Assembly (NCBI GenBank): GCA_041488155.1
Contig: JBGPOS010000049.1
Coordinates: 1 to 30,241, forward strand
From: JBGPOS01 sp041488155
GTDB lineage: Bacteria > Chloroflexota > Dehalococcoidia > Tepidiformales > Tepidiformaceae
Reading direction: 5' to 3'
DNA length: 30,241 bases
Positions 21,266 to 28,174 of this stretch are shown in pieces. Both the position numbers and the translations under genes were made by a program. Every line of letters starts with the position of its first letter. Position 1 is the stretch's first letter. The notes under the pieces were generated by a model. The model was not told where the DNA came from. It ran no database searches and saw nothing but the letters and a program-made list of their open reading frames with translations.

Positions 21266-22357
21266 TTACGGGTACCGGTTCCACACCAGCGACAGGGCGA
21301 CCGCCAGCGTCGCGGCGAGCGCGCCTATCGCGGCGAACGCCACGCTAACCTCCCGCTGCTCGTCTTGCAGAGCGACGTCATTCGGAAGATCCTTGAAGAC
21401 TCTGTTGAGCTCGTTCGCGTCCCCGGCGCGGTGGTAGGTGCCGCCGGTCAGTTCGGCGATGCTCGCCAGGGTCTCCTCGTCGATCAGGAGGGCGCGGCGG
21501 GGCGAACCTCCTCCGCCACCACCCGGGGCGGTACCTCCAGGACCCGTAAGGCCACCGAAGCGTCCCGGAAGTGCGTCGCTGCTGAGTTGTTCCCGCGAAC
21601 ACGCGAGGGGGGCCGGGTTCGTCGTGCCGAATCCGATGGTGAATACGCGCACCCGCCTGTCCGCGGCCTGTTTCGCCGCCACAATGGGATCGACCCCCTG
21701 GGTCGCCGCCCCGTCGGTGAGCAGGACGATGATGTCGGGCTGGTAATCGTCCCCGGCTGGGTCCGTGACGCCGCCGGGTGCACTGCTGAGATCCACCCCG
21801 CTGCGGGCCACCCTGGGGTTGACCTCGGCTATCGCATCCACAGCCTTGAGGAGGGCGCTCCCGATCGCGGTTCCACGCGCAGCCCTGAAACCTTCGATCG
21901 CTGCCATGAGCTGGTCCCGGTCGGTGGTGGGCGGCACCACCAGCTGCGCGAGCCCGCTGAATGCCACGATACCGATCCGCGTGTCCCCGGGCTGGTCTTT
22001 GATGAATCTGCGCGCAACGCCCTCAGCCACGGTCAGCCGGTTCGGAGGGACATCCGACGAGCACATCGAGAGAGAGATGTCCATCGCCAGGATCACCGAA
22101 GCTCGCTTCGTCGGCACGGCCACGACGGCCTGCGGCCGCGAGGCCGCGGCAACCAGGCTGGCAAGGCTCAGCAGGTACAGTGCGAAGGGCAGGTGCCTTC
22201 GCCATCGTGAGCGCTTCGGCAACGCTTCCCGGATAAGAGAGAGGCTGGCGTAGCGCACGGCGAATCGTCGTTTTCGGTGCTGCTGCCAGATGTAGACCGC
22301 CACGACCAGAGGGATCAGCAGCAACGCGAGCAGCACGAGTGGCCACGAGAACGACAT
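21266..22357 (-). CDS. VWA-domain membrane protein, BatA/BatB type (second copy)
   Basis: 363 residues: membrane segments at about 5-24 and 57-75, then a VWA domain with a full metal site (Asp93-x-Ser95-x-Ser97, Thr163, Asp215), a glycine-rich stretch at about 266-283, and a C-terminal membrane segment at about 335-357. This is the layout of BatA/BatB proteins, which present a VWA domain outside the membrane. The ATG lies 2 bases after the stop of the preceding VWA gene, so translation is probably coupled. It is the last gene of the protease-MoxR-DUF58-VWA-VWA operon. The exact function of these operons is unsettled; chaperone-like assembly and envelope stress roles have been proposed for MoxR systems. 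The start at M-S-F-S-W-P parallels M-A-F-S-W-P of its neighbour, so the pair arose by duplication. Confidence 0.92.
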   Translation of the reverse strand: MSFSWPLVLLALLLIPLVVAVYIWQQHRKRRFAVRYASLSLIREALPKRSRWRRHLPFALYLLSLASLVAAASRPQAVVAVPTKRASVILAMDISLSMCSSDVPPNRLTVAEGVARRFIKDQPGDTRIGIVAFSGLAQLVVPPTTDRDQLMAAIEGFRAARGTAIGSALLKAVDAIAEVNPRVARSGVDLSSAPGGVTDPAGDDYQPDIIVLLTDGAATQGVDPIVAAKQAADRRVRVFTIGFGTTNPAPLACSREQLSSDALPGRFGGLTGPGGTAPGGGGGGSPRRALLIDEETLASIAELTGGTYHRAGDANELNRVFKDLPNDVALQDEQREVSVAFAAIGALAATLAVALSLVWNRYP

Positions 22358-22359
22358 GG

Positions 22360-23346
22360 CTAGGGCACCCGACCGAACCACCGCATCGTCAGGCCGCCGC
22401 CAGCCACTAACATCAGGACCGCGACCGCCGCCGCGAGAGACGTAACTTCCATGGACTCCCCCTCCACCGTCAGTCGCAGATCGATTGTGTCGTAGATCTT
22501 GACCAGGGCGCCCGCGTCCGCGGCGACGAAGTAGGTTGCGCTGGTGGTCCTGGCTATCTCCTGCAGGAGCGGTTCGTTGAGCGACGTCGCGATGCGGTAG
22601 CCGTCTATCTCCACCGTCGTGCCGCCAGGACGGCCGATGCCAATGGGGAATACTCGGACTCCGGCGTTACCCGCGATCTGGGCGGCGGTTTGCGGGTCGA
22701 ACCGCGCGGTGTTCTCGCCGTCCGAGAGCAGGACGATCACAGCGGACCCGAAGTACCCGATATCGACCGACTCCAGATCACCGTCGAGCGCCGCCTGATC
22801 GAGCACGATCGGCTTGCCTGCGATTGCGCCCAACGAGGTCATAATGCCCTCGCCCAGCGATGTGCCGCCCTCGGGTGAGAGGCGTTCGATGGCGGCTTCA
22901 ACTTCCGACTTCACGCTGCTCGGTCGCTGAACGACGAGCCCGCCGTCACCGAAGGCGACCACACCGACTTTGATCGTCGACGGCTGGTTCTGGACGAATG
23001 CCACGGCTGCATCCTTTGCGGCGGCCATCCGTGACGGCTTCAGGTCGTCGGCCCTCATGCTGCTTGAGACATCGAACGCGAGGATGACCGTGCCCTCGCG
23101 GTGCGGGAGTCCGGTAACTTTCGGCCGCGCCAGGGCTGCAAGAAGAAGCGCGATTGCGGCCAGGAAGATAGCGGGGGGGATGTGCCTTCGCCGGCCAAGG
23201 CGTCGACCGGAACCAGTCTGCGCGAGTCCCATCGTCCCGAGCTCCGCTGTGCGTGCTGCCCGCTGCTTTAACATCCAGAGGTAGGCGGCGGCGAGGACCG
23301 GCACTACGGCCAGCCCCAGCAGCAGCAGCGGCCACGAGAATGCCAT
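22360..23346 (-). CDS. VWA-domain membrane protein, BatA/BatB type (first copy)
   Basis: 328 residues, similar in layout to the gene that follows: membrane segments at about 4-24 and 57-73, VWA domain from about 86 with metal-site residues Asp92, Ser94, Ser96 (AFDVSSSM), Thr162 (GGTSLGEG) and Asp209 (LLSDGE), and a last membrane segment at about 303-321. The start codon overlaps the DUF58 stop by one base (TGATG), a mark of coupled translation. It lacks the glycine-rich linker of its paralogue. The domain probably binds a partner protein through a divalent ion; no partner is identified here, though MoxR and DUF58 products of the same operon are obvious candidates. Confidence 0.93.
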   Translation of the reverse strand: MAFSWPLLLLGLAVVPVLAAAYLWMLKQRAARTAELGTMGLAQTGSGRRLGRRRHIPPAIFLAAIALLLAALARPKVTGLPHREGTVILAFDVSSSMRADDLKPSRMAAAKDAAVAFVQNQPSTIKVGVVAFGDGGLVVQRPSSVKSEVEAAIERLSPEGGTSLGEGIMTSLGAIAGKPIVLDQAALDGDLESVDIGYFGSAVIVLLSDGENTARFDPQTAAQIAGNAGVRVFPIGIGRPGGTTVEIDGYRIATSLNEPLLQEIARTTSATYFVAADAGALVKIYDTIDLRLTVEGESMEVTSLAAAVAVLMLVAGGGLTMRWFGRVP

Positions 23347-24263
23347 CAGCGGAGCCTCCTTTTCCGCTGCTCGGCCATTCGAACGAGAGCCATGACCAGG
23401 TCTTCGTCAGTGGCGATGTCGAACGGTTCGACGCTCGCCGTAATGAACGCAGCCTTCAAGCGCTCTTCCCGGGTCTGGGCCAGCTCCGCGAAGCGCCGCC
23501 GGAGCGCCGCATCGCTCGTGTCGACGAAGAGCTGCTCCCCCGTCTCGGAATCCTCCATCACGATGAGGCCGGCGTCCGGCAGCTCGATCTCACGACGATC
23601 CCACAGCCGGATGGACACGAGATCGTGCCTCCGCGCCAGCAAGGTCAAGGGCCGTTCCCAACCGGGTTTGCTGATGAAATCGGAGATAAGGAAGATCAAC
23701 GAACGCCGTTTGACCGTGTTCAGCGCCGCGAAGACGAGGCCGCTCAGGTCTGTTGCGGTTCGGGTCGCGGGCGGCGGCCGCAACAGCTCGTGAGCCAGGC
23801 GAAGCACCTGGTTCCGGCCACCCGCGGGCGGGATCGTCTGCTCGACTTCGCTCGTGTAGAAGATCGCGCCAACCCGATTGCCCCGCCGGGTCAGAAGCCG
23901 GGCCAGTGTGGCAACGACCTCCGTGAGGACGAGTCCCTTCGGACGCTCCTCGAGCCCGAAGCTCATTGACGGCGATCGGTCGAGCAGCATCCAGGCCGTC
24001 AGCTCGCGGTCTTCGAGGTACTCACGCACGTAGGGGGCGTCCAGCCGGGCCGTTACGTTCCAGTCGATGTGCCGCACGTCGTCGCCGGCCTGGTACTCCC
24101 GGAGGTCGGCGAAGTCGATGCCAGACCCGTAAAAGAGCGTGCGGTAATCGCCCTGCATCAGGCCATCGAGACGGCGGATCACCCGCCACTCGAGCCGATG
24201 GAGGATCCGCTCAGGCGTTAGCGGGAGAGCGGAGCTTGGCGGGGGACGGGTAGGAACTCTCAT
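23346..24263 (-). CDS. DUF58 domain protein
   Basis: 305 residues of the DUF58 family, which accompanies MoxR ATPases in many bacteria. The signature ADLREYQAGDDVRHIDWNVT lies at 52-71. A degenerate VWA-like metal motif follows (LLDRSPSM, Asp95, Ser97, Ser99), and LIFLISDF gives the later acidic strand. No membrane segment is seen, so it should be cytosolic and may link MoxR to the VWA membrane proteins (inference from context). The chosen ATG at 24263 overlaps the end of the MoxR gene by 53 bases, which is long; a later start is possible because residues 1-18 look unstructured, but the family core starts only at about residue 20. AAAGG about 11 bases upstream gives the ATG some support. Confidence 0.93.
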   Translation of the reverse strand: MRVPTRPPPSSALPLTPERILHRLEWRVIRRLDGLMQGDYRTLFYGSGIDFADLREYQAGDDVRHIDWNVTARLDAPYVREYLEDRELTAWMLLDRSPSMSFGLEERPKGLVLTEVVATLARLLTRRGNRVGAIFYTSEVEQTIPPAGGRNQVLRLAHELLRPPPATRTATDLSGLVFAALNTVKRRSLIFLISDFISKPGWERPLTLLARRHDLVSIRLWDRREIELPDAGLIVMEDSETGEQLFVDTSDAALRRRFAELAQTREERLKAAFITASVEPFDIATDEDLVMALVRMAEQRKRRLR

Positions 24264-25242
24264 TGAGGTGGACCTTTGGGAGTGGAACTGCGGTCAGAAT
24301 CCTCTGGAGGATGTCATCGGCACTCACTCTCTCGGCGAGTGCCTCGTAGGAAAGCACGAGGCGATGCCGGATCACGTCCAGCGCGAGATCGTGCACGTCT
24401 TGCGGCTTCGCGTAATCCCGGCCGCGCAGCAACGCGAGCGCCCGTCCCGCGAGGATCAGGTTGATCGAGGCACGAGGGCTCGCGCCGAACGACAGGAAGC
24501 GGCTGAGCTCAGCGTGGCCGACCGAGCCCGGGTTCCGGGTCGCCCGGACGAGGCTTACGGCGTAGTCGATCAGGCCCGGGTCGACGTAAACCATGTCCGC
24601 CGCCCGCTGCAGCGCGAGGAGTTGGTCTTTGTCGATAACCTTGTGCGTGGCCTCCAGGACGCCGGTCATCCGCTCGGTGATCACGAACTCCTCGGTGGCT
24701 GAAGGGTAGTCGACCAGCACCTTGAGCATGAAGCGGTCCTGCTGTGCTTCGGGCAACTGATAGGTTCCTTCCGACTCGATTGGATTCTGCGTGGCGAGGA
24801 CCAGGAAGGGCTCCTCGACCTTGTGTGTCTCGACTCCAATCGTCACCTGCCGTTCCTGCATGACCTCGAGGAGGGCGCTCTGCACTTTTGCCGGCGCGCG
24901 ATTGATCTCGTCGGCGAGCAGCAGGTTGGTGAACACGGGCCCGAAGGATGTCTGAAATTCGCCCGACCGCTGGTTATAGATACGCGTGCCCGTTAGATCC
25001 GCCGGGACGAGGTCTGGAGTGAACTGGACGCGCTTGAAGTCACCGCCGATGGAGGCGGCGAGGGTCTTGATGGCTAGCGTCTTGGCCAGACCGGGCACGC
25101 CTTCGACGAGGACGTGGCCACGGGCAAGAAGGGCCACGATCAGTCGCTCCAGTAGTACGTCCTGGCCGACGATGACCTTCTTGACCTCGTAGAGCACCTG
25201 CTCCATTGGGTCGCCGCCTTCCGGCGCGTGCTCGTTCGCCAT
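24211..25242 (-). CDS. MoxR-type AAA+ ATPase
   Basis: 343 residues of the MoxR AAA+ family. Walker A is GVPGLAKT at 48-55, Walker B LLADEIN at 108-114 (Asp111, Glu112), sensor 1 is in ATQNP, and the C-terminal lid has FGASPRASI with sensor-2 arginine. MoxR proteins form hexamers and are thought to act as chaperones that insert metals or remodel partner proteins, in tandem with VWA proteins. ATG 25242 is preceded by GGAGG at a good distance, and the 15 residues further upstream in frame lie inside the neighbouring gene's end region. The gene starts 16 bases after the protease stop and overlaps DUF58. Confidence 0.96.
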   Translation of the reverse strand: MANEHAPEGGDPMEQVLYEVKKVIVGQDVLLERLIVALLARGHVLVEGVPGLAKTLAIKTLAASIGGDFKRVQFTPDLVPADLTGTRIYNQRSGEFQTSFGPVFTNLLLADEINRAPAKVQSALLEVMQERQVTIGVETHKVEEPFLVLATQNPIESEGTYQLPEAQQDRFMLKVLVDYPSATEEFVITERMTGVLEATHKVIDKDQLLALQRAADMVYVDPGLIDYAVSLVRATRNPGSVGHAELSRFLSFGASPRASINLILAGRALALLRGRDYAKPQDVHDLALDVIRHRLVLSYEALAERVSADDILQRILTAVPLPKVHLNESSYPSPAKLRSPANA

Positions 25243-25258
25243 TTGAGGGATCCTCCAG

Positions 25259-26101
25259 CTATCTCGGTGGTCCACCGCCGGCACCACCAGCCGCCCCGAG
25301 CGGGACGGCGAATCCGATGCCGGTGAAGGAGTCGTTGTTGGCAGGGTTGGCGAGGGCAGTGACGATGCCGATCACCTGCCCCGCCCGATTGAGAAGCGGC
25401 CCGCCGGAACTTCCGGGGTTGACCGCGGCATCGAACTGAATGAGTCCGTGGAGCATTCCGCCGCCATCCTGCTTGCGGAGGTCGCGGTTGAGGCCAGAAA
25501 TCACCCCCGCAGTGATGGACGCGACGAGGCCGAGCGGATTGCCGACCGCGAAGGCTTCGTCGCCGACCTGCACCCGACCCGAACCGGCCAGCACCGCAGG
25601 AACAACGATTTCGGGCCCGCTGTCGGCCTGGAGGACGGCGAGGTCATGCTCGGGGTCGGCGGTTGCGATCTGGGCCGTCGCCTGGGTACCGTCGGCGAAA
25701 GTGACGCTGATCTTGCTAGCTCCGGCCACCACGTGGTAGGCCGTGAGGATCGCGCCGTCCCGGTTGATGATCACTCCCGTCCCCACTCCGTGGCTCGCGT
25801 CGGTTTCCGTCTTGTCCTCAGTGCGGATGTAGACCAGCGATGGAAGGATTGCCTGGTAGACTTCGGCCGAAACAGCGGGCCTGGCCATCGCCTTGGCGAC
25901 CGCTGTCGAGACTGCAGGTCCAATTTCGCTGGTGGTCACAGGGTTGGGCGCCTGGTCGAAAACCGTAAAAAGGTAAACGCCGGCGAGAGCTCCGGCGAGT
26001 CCGAGGAGGAACGGCCAGGCACGTCGCCAGCGGGCAGGTGCGAACCACCGCCGGCCCGGAGTCTCGGCTGCCACGCTACCTGGCTCGCCTTGTCCCTGCA
26101 T
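25259..26101 (-). CDS. Membrane-anchored trypsin-like serine protease (HtrA/DegP-like, no PDZ)
   Basis: 280 residues. A basic N-terminus (RWRR) precedes one membrane segment at about 29-47, a signal anchor that puts the protease domain outside. The S1C/HtrA catalytic triad is complete: His123 (LTAYHVV), Asp153 (EHDLAVL) and Ser232 (NPGSSGGPL). The protein ends just after the last strand of the protease domain (FTGIGFAVPL) in a glycine-rich tail, so the PDZ domains of typical HtrA proteins are absent. It is the first gene of the five-gene MoxR/VWA operon; 16 bases separate it from MoxR. A TATGGT box lies 9 bases before the ATG. Role in the operon is inferred: processing or quality control of exported partners. 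Confidence 0.93.
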   Translation of the reverse strand: MQGQGEPGSVAAETPGRRWFAPARWRRAWPFLLGLAGALAGVYLFTVFDQAPNPVTTSEIGPAVSTAVAKAMARPAVSAEVYQAILPSLVYIRTEDKTETDASHGVGTGVIINRDGAILTAYHVVAGASKISVTFADGTQATAQIATADPEHDLAVLQADSGPEIVVPAVLAGSGRVQVGDEAFAVGNPLGLVASITAGVISGLNRDLRKQDGGGMLHGLIQFDAAVNPGSSGGPLLNRAGQVIGIVTALANPANNDSFTGIGFAVPLGAAGGAGGGPPR

Positions 26102-26110
26102 CAAGACGCC

Positions 26111-26116
26111 ACCATA
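26111..26116 (-). promoter_or_regulatory. -10-like box TATGGT before the protease-MoxR-VWA operon
   Basis: TATGGT on the minus strand (4/6 match) ends 9 bases before ATG 26101. A transcript would begin at or a few bases before the start codon. No -35 box or ribosome site is clear. Confidence 0.3.
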
Positions 26117-26131
26117 GACCCGATTCTGACA

Positions 26132-26150
26132 CCTCGGGACCACACCGAGG
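26132..26150. promoter_or_regulatory. Inverted repeat, possible operator
   Basis: CCTCGG (26132-26137) and CCGAGG (26145-26150) form a perfect inverted repeat around seven bases. It lies just upstream of the -10-like box of the protease operon, where a regulator would bind. Six-base repeats arise by chance in GC-rich DNA, so support is modest. Confidence 0.25.
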
Positions 26151-26223
26151 GAGCGAAGGGCCCGGTTGAAGGGCAGCGCGCTAACTTGAGGTTTACCTTT
26201 GCCTCCCTCCGGCTTTCAGCAGC

Positions 26224-26274
26224 GTCCCAACTTCCAGATGGGACCTGAGCCCGGCGGGTGAAGGTTGAACCCGC
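26224..26274. promoter_or_regulatory. Two inverted repeats with arms at regular 15-base steps
   Basis: GTCCCA (26224) with TGGGAC (26239), and GCGGGT (26254) with ACCCGC (26269). Each is a perfect 6-base inverted repeat with a 9-base spacer, and the four arms start exactly 15 bases apart. They lie in the 248-base divergent region between the protease operon and the DinB gene. They could be operators or RNA hairpins; nothing in the sequence says which. Confidence 0.3.
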
Positions 26275-26334
26275 GGTGGCCGGCATCGGAGCACTAGCGT
26301 TGCGAGGTTGGCAGCGGGCAGAATAGCCAGCCAC

Positions 26335-26345
26335 AGGAGGTGATC
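26335..26345 (+). promoter_or_regulatory. Very long Shine-Dalgarno sequence before the DinB gene
   Basis: AGGAGGTGATC is complementary over 11 bases to the canonical 3' end of bacterial 16S rRNA and ends 4 bases before ATG 26350 (the AGGAGG core is 9 bases away). It fixes the start and predicts very strong initiation or tight binding. Confidence 0.75.
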
Positions 26346-26349
26346 ACCA

Positions 26350-26865
26350 ATGGAAGCTCGCGAAGTCGTAATCGCTCAATTCAAGACGGCACACGGGATT
26401 CTGCAACAGGTGCTGGCGGACGTTTCCCCAGCAGCGCTGCACCACCGGCTCAGCGGCGCATCTATCGACACCGTAGCGTCGACGTTCGCCCACCTGGTCT
26501 TTGCCGAAGATGCCCTTGTAAATGGGACGGCACTGGGCGGTGCGCCCCTGTTCGTGACGGGCGGCTGGGCTGGGAAGACGGGAACCGACATGCCGCAGAC
26601 CCCGGGCCAAAATCACGACTGGGCCGCGACGGTGAAACTCGACCTGGCGAAATTCATGCCCTACGCGCGGGCGGTGTTCGCGAACACCGAAGAAGTGCTC
26701 GCGAAAGCCAGTGACGAACAGCTCGCTAAGCCGGTGCAAACACCGCTGGGCCCGAACACGGGCTTCGGCACAATCTCTAGCATCGCGCTCTATCACACGA
26801 CAGAACACAGCGGCGAGATCTCAGCTCTCTTAGGGGCGCAGGGACTCAAAGGGCTTCCGTTCTAG
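26350..26865 (+). CDS. DinB-family four-helix putative metal enzyme
   Basis: 171 residues of the DinB/YfiT superfamily. The three histidines that bind a divalent metal in this fold are seen as His48 (FAHLVFAED), His149 and His153 (YHTTEHSGEI). Members include bacillithiol and mycothiol S-transferases and maleylpyruvate isomerases, while most are uncharacterised and often stress-induced. The spacing is normal and the protein complete; no signal peptide. It is a single gene, divergent from the protease operon, with a near-perfect ribosome site. The thiol or other substrate cannot be told. Confidence 0.9.
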   Translation: MEAREVVIAQFKTAHGILQQVLADVSPAALHHRLSGASIDTVASTFAHLVFAEDALVNGTALGGAPLFVTGGWAGKTGTDMPQTPGQNHDWAATVKLDLAKFMPYARAVFANTEEVLAKASDEQLAKPVQTPLGPNTGFGTISSIALYHTTEHSGEISALLGAQGLKGLPF

Positions 26866-27212
26866 GGAACCAGGCGAGCGTACTAGCGCACGGGCACGGG
26901 GGCTCATCCGATCCGGCGGTCGCCGGCCTTCGAGCAGCGCCGGCTCGCGTCCGGCCCCCGGACCCTCTGGACTACGCCAACACAGGCAGCGGGCGCTTCG
27001 CGTCGGCGGCAGTGGCCGGCTTATGACGCACGTCCGACTCGTTGAAGGCCTTCGTCCAGCAGGAAGACGCGCCCGAGACTGCCTGCGCACCTGTCAAACA
27101 ATACATGGAGATGACCGGCCAGGGCTGCTCCGATCACCGCGAGGAAGGGCGGCATTCCACTCCACCCGTCGATGGGCTTCGGTGAGCCGAATCTCGATTC
27201 ATGTGAAAGAAT
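26866..27212. other. 347-base stretch without a supported gene
   Basis: Between the DinB gene and the DCC-family gene. On the plus strand one frame (about 27032-27184) reads a protein-like 50 residues containing KAFVQQEDAPETACAPVKQY, but it begins right after a stop codon, has no good start or ribosome site, and matches nothing I know. Frames to either side look like noise. It may be leftover coding sequence. Confidence 0.5.
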
Positions 27213-27665
27213 ATGCGACTCGTGGAAAGCCCAGAATCCGGAGCCGATGGTTCGCTAGCGGCGCGGCGTCCCGACCGTCCGACGTTGCTCTACGACGACG
27301 GCTGCCGATTCTGCCGCGCGATGGCCGAGACGCTATGCCACTTCGCCCGGCGCCGGGAGCTTGGCTTCCTGCCCTGGTCGAACGGCATCGCGGAGGCCTG
27401 GCTCGGAGGCCTGGAGCCCGGTGCGCGCGATGTCAGCATGCATCTGAAGCTCCCGGATGGGACTCTGATGAGCGGCACGGGCGTACTGGGCGCGACACTG
27501 GCCAGCGTTCGTGGCTTGAAATGGATGGCGTGGCTCGCCGAGAACGTGCCGGGGGCTGGAAGGCTTCTTGCCTGGCAGTACGGGCTCGTCGCCGGGCATC
27601 GTGGATGCCTCTCGCGATTCGTGCCGGATCGGCCGGCGGTGATACACCAACCAGGACTGCGATAA
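27213..27665 (+). CDS. DCC-family (DUF393) thiol-disulfide oxidoreductase-like protein
   Basis: 150 residues with the DUF393 signature LLYDDGCRFCRAMAE: the acidic residues before the first cysteine and the CxxC pair (Cys31, Cys34) that name the family. The following pattern (FLPWSNG, then a conserved DVSMHLKLPDG strand and GVLGATLASVRGLKWMAWL) fits the rest of the fold, which resembles thioredoxin. Such proteins are predicted to exchange disulfides; few have been tested. It is followed after 62 bases by a small membrane protein and then an HTTM protein, an association common in bacteria. ATG 27213 is used; no strong ribosome site is seen, and the upstream bases offer no better start. Confidence 0.9.
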   Translation: MRLVESPESGADGSLAARRPDRPTLLYDDGCRFCRAMAETLCHFARRRELGFLPWSNGIAEAWLGGLEPGARDVSMHLKLPDGTLMSGTGVLGATLASVRGLKWMAWLAENVPGAGRLLAWQYGLVAGHRGCLSRFVPDRPAVIHQPGLR

Positions 27666-27679
27666 GTCCCCGGCTCCAC

Positions 27680-27702
27680 GGCGCGGGGTTGCTTCCCGTG
27701 CC
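27680..27702 (+). terminator. Hairpin between the DCC gene and the next gene
   Basis: GGCGCGGG (27680-27687) pairs with CCCGTGCC (27695-27702), with one G-T pair and a 7-base loop. It follows the DCC stop by 14 bases and has no T-run. It might be a partial terminator or a processing site within the cluster. Confidence 0.3.
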
Positions 27703-27727
27703 CTGACCGCATTCGCGGAGGTGACGC

Positions 27728-28174
27728 ATGATGAGCGATTCGGCGCGTGTACTGCTGCGCCGGATCGTGTTCGCCGGCGTGATCGTGCTCCAGTTGGCGT
27801 TCGTCGTACGCGCCTATTGGGCGCCTCACAAGGAGTTCGGGTTCCAGATGTTCCCCGAGGCGAGTTCGTGGCAGGCCGAGATTGTCCGGGTGACGGCCGA
27901 CGGTGACCGGGTGCCGGTCGAACGGCCATGGTTTGGGTACGAGTGGAACGAGCTGGTACCCGAGCGTGGCCTCGCCTCACCGTGGCGACGCCACCACGCG
28001 GATGACGGACTCGACAACCAGCTCGCATTCCTGGATGAGGCACTCGCCTGGGTGGCGGCCAATACGCCCCGCGACACGGAGACGAGCCATTACGAAGCGA
28101 CTGTCACGACGTGGTTCAACATGCGTGGACCCACCACCACTACCCTGCGGAGCCCGGATAGGAACCAACCTTGA
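27728..28174 (+). CDS. Small membrane-anchored protein of unknown function next to HTTM gene
   Basis: 148 residues with one N-terminal membrane segment (about 12-29: VFAGVIVLQLAFVVRAY) and a soluble remainder, probably outside the membrane, ending with a mix of Thr- and Arg-rich residues. I recognise no domain. An aromatic-rich stretch (FGFQMFPEASSW) just after the membrane segment resembles what is often found encoded before HTTM genes, but I can name no family. GGAGGTGACG gives a strong ribosome site for ATG 27728 (27731 is a second ATG). Its TGA overlaps the TTG start of the next gene as TTGA, so the two are translated together and probably work together. Confidence 0.8.
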   Translation: MMSDSARVLLRRIVFAGVIVLQLAFVVRAYWAPHKEFGFQMFPEASSWQAEIVRVTADGDRVPVERPWFGYEWNELVPERGLASPWRRHHADDGLDNQLAFLDEALAWVAANTPRDTETSHYEATVTTWFNMRGPTTTTLRSPDRNQP

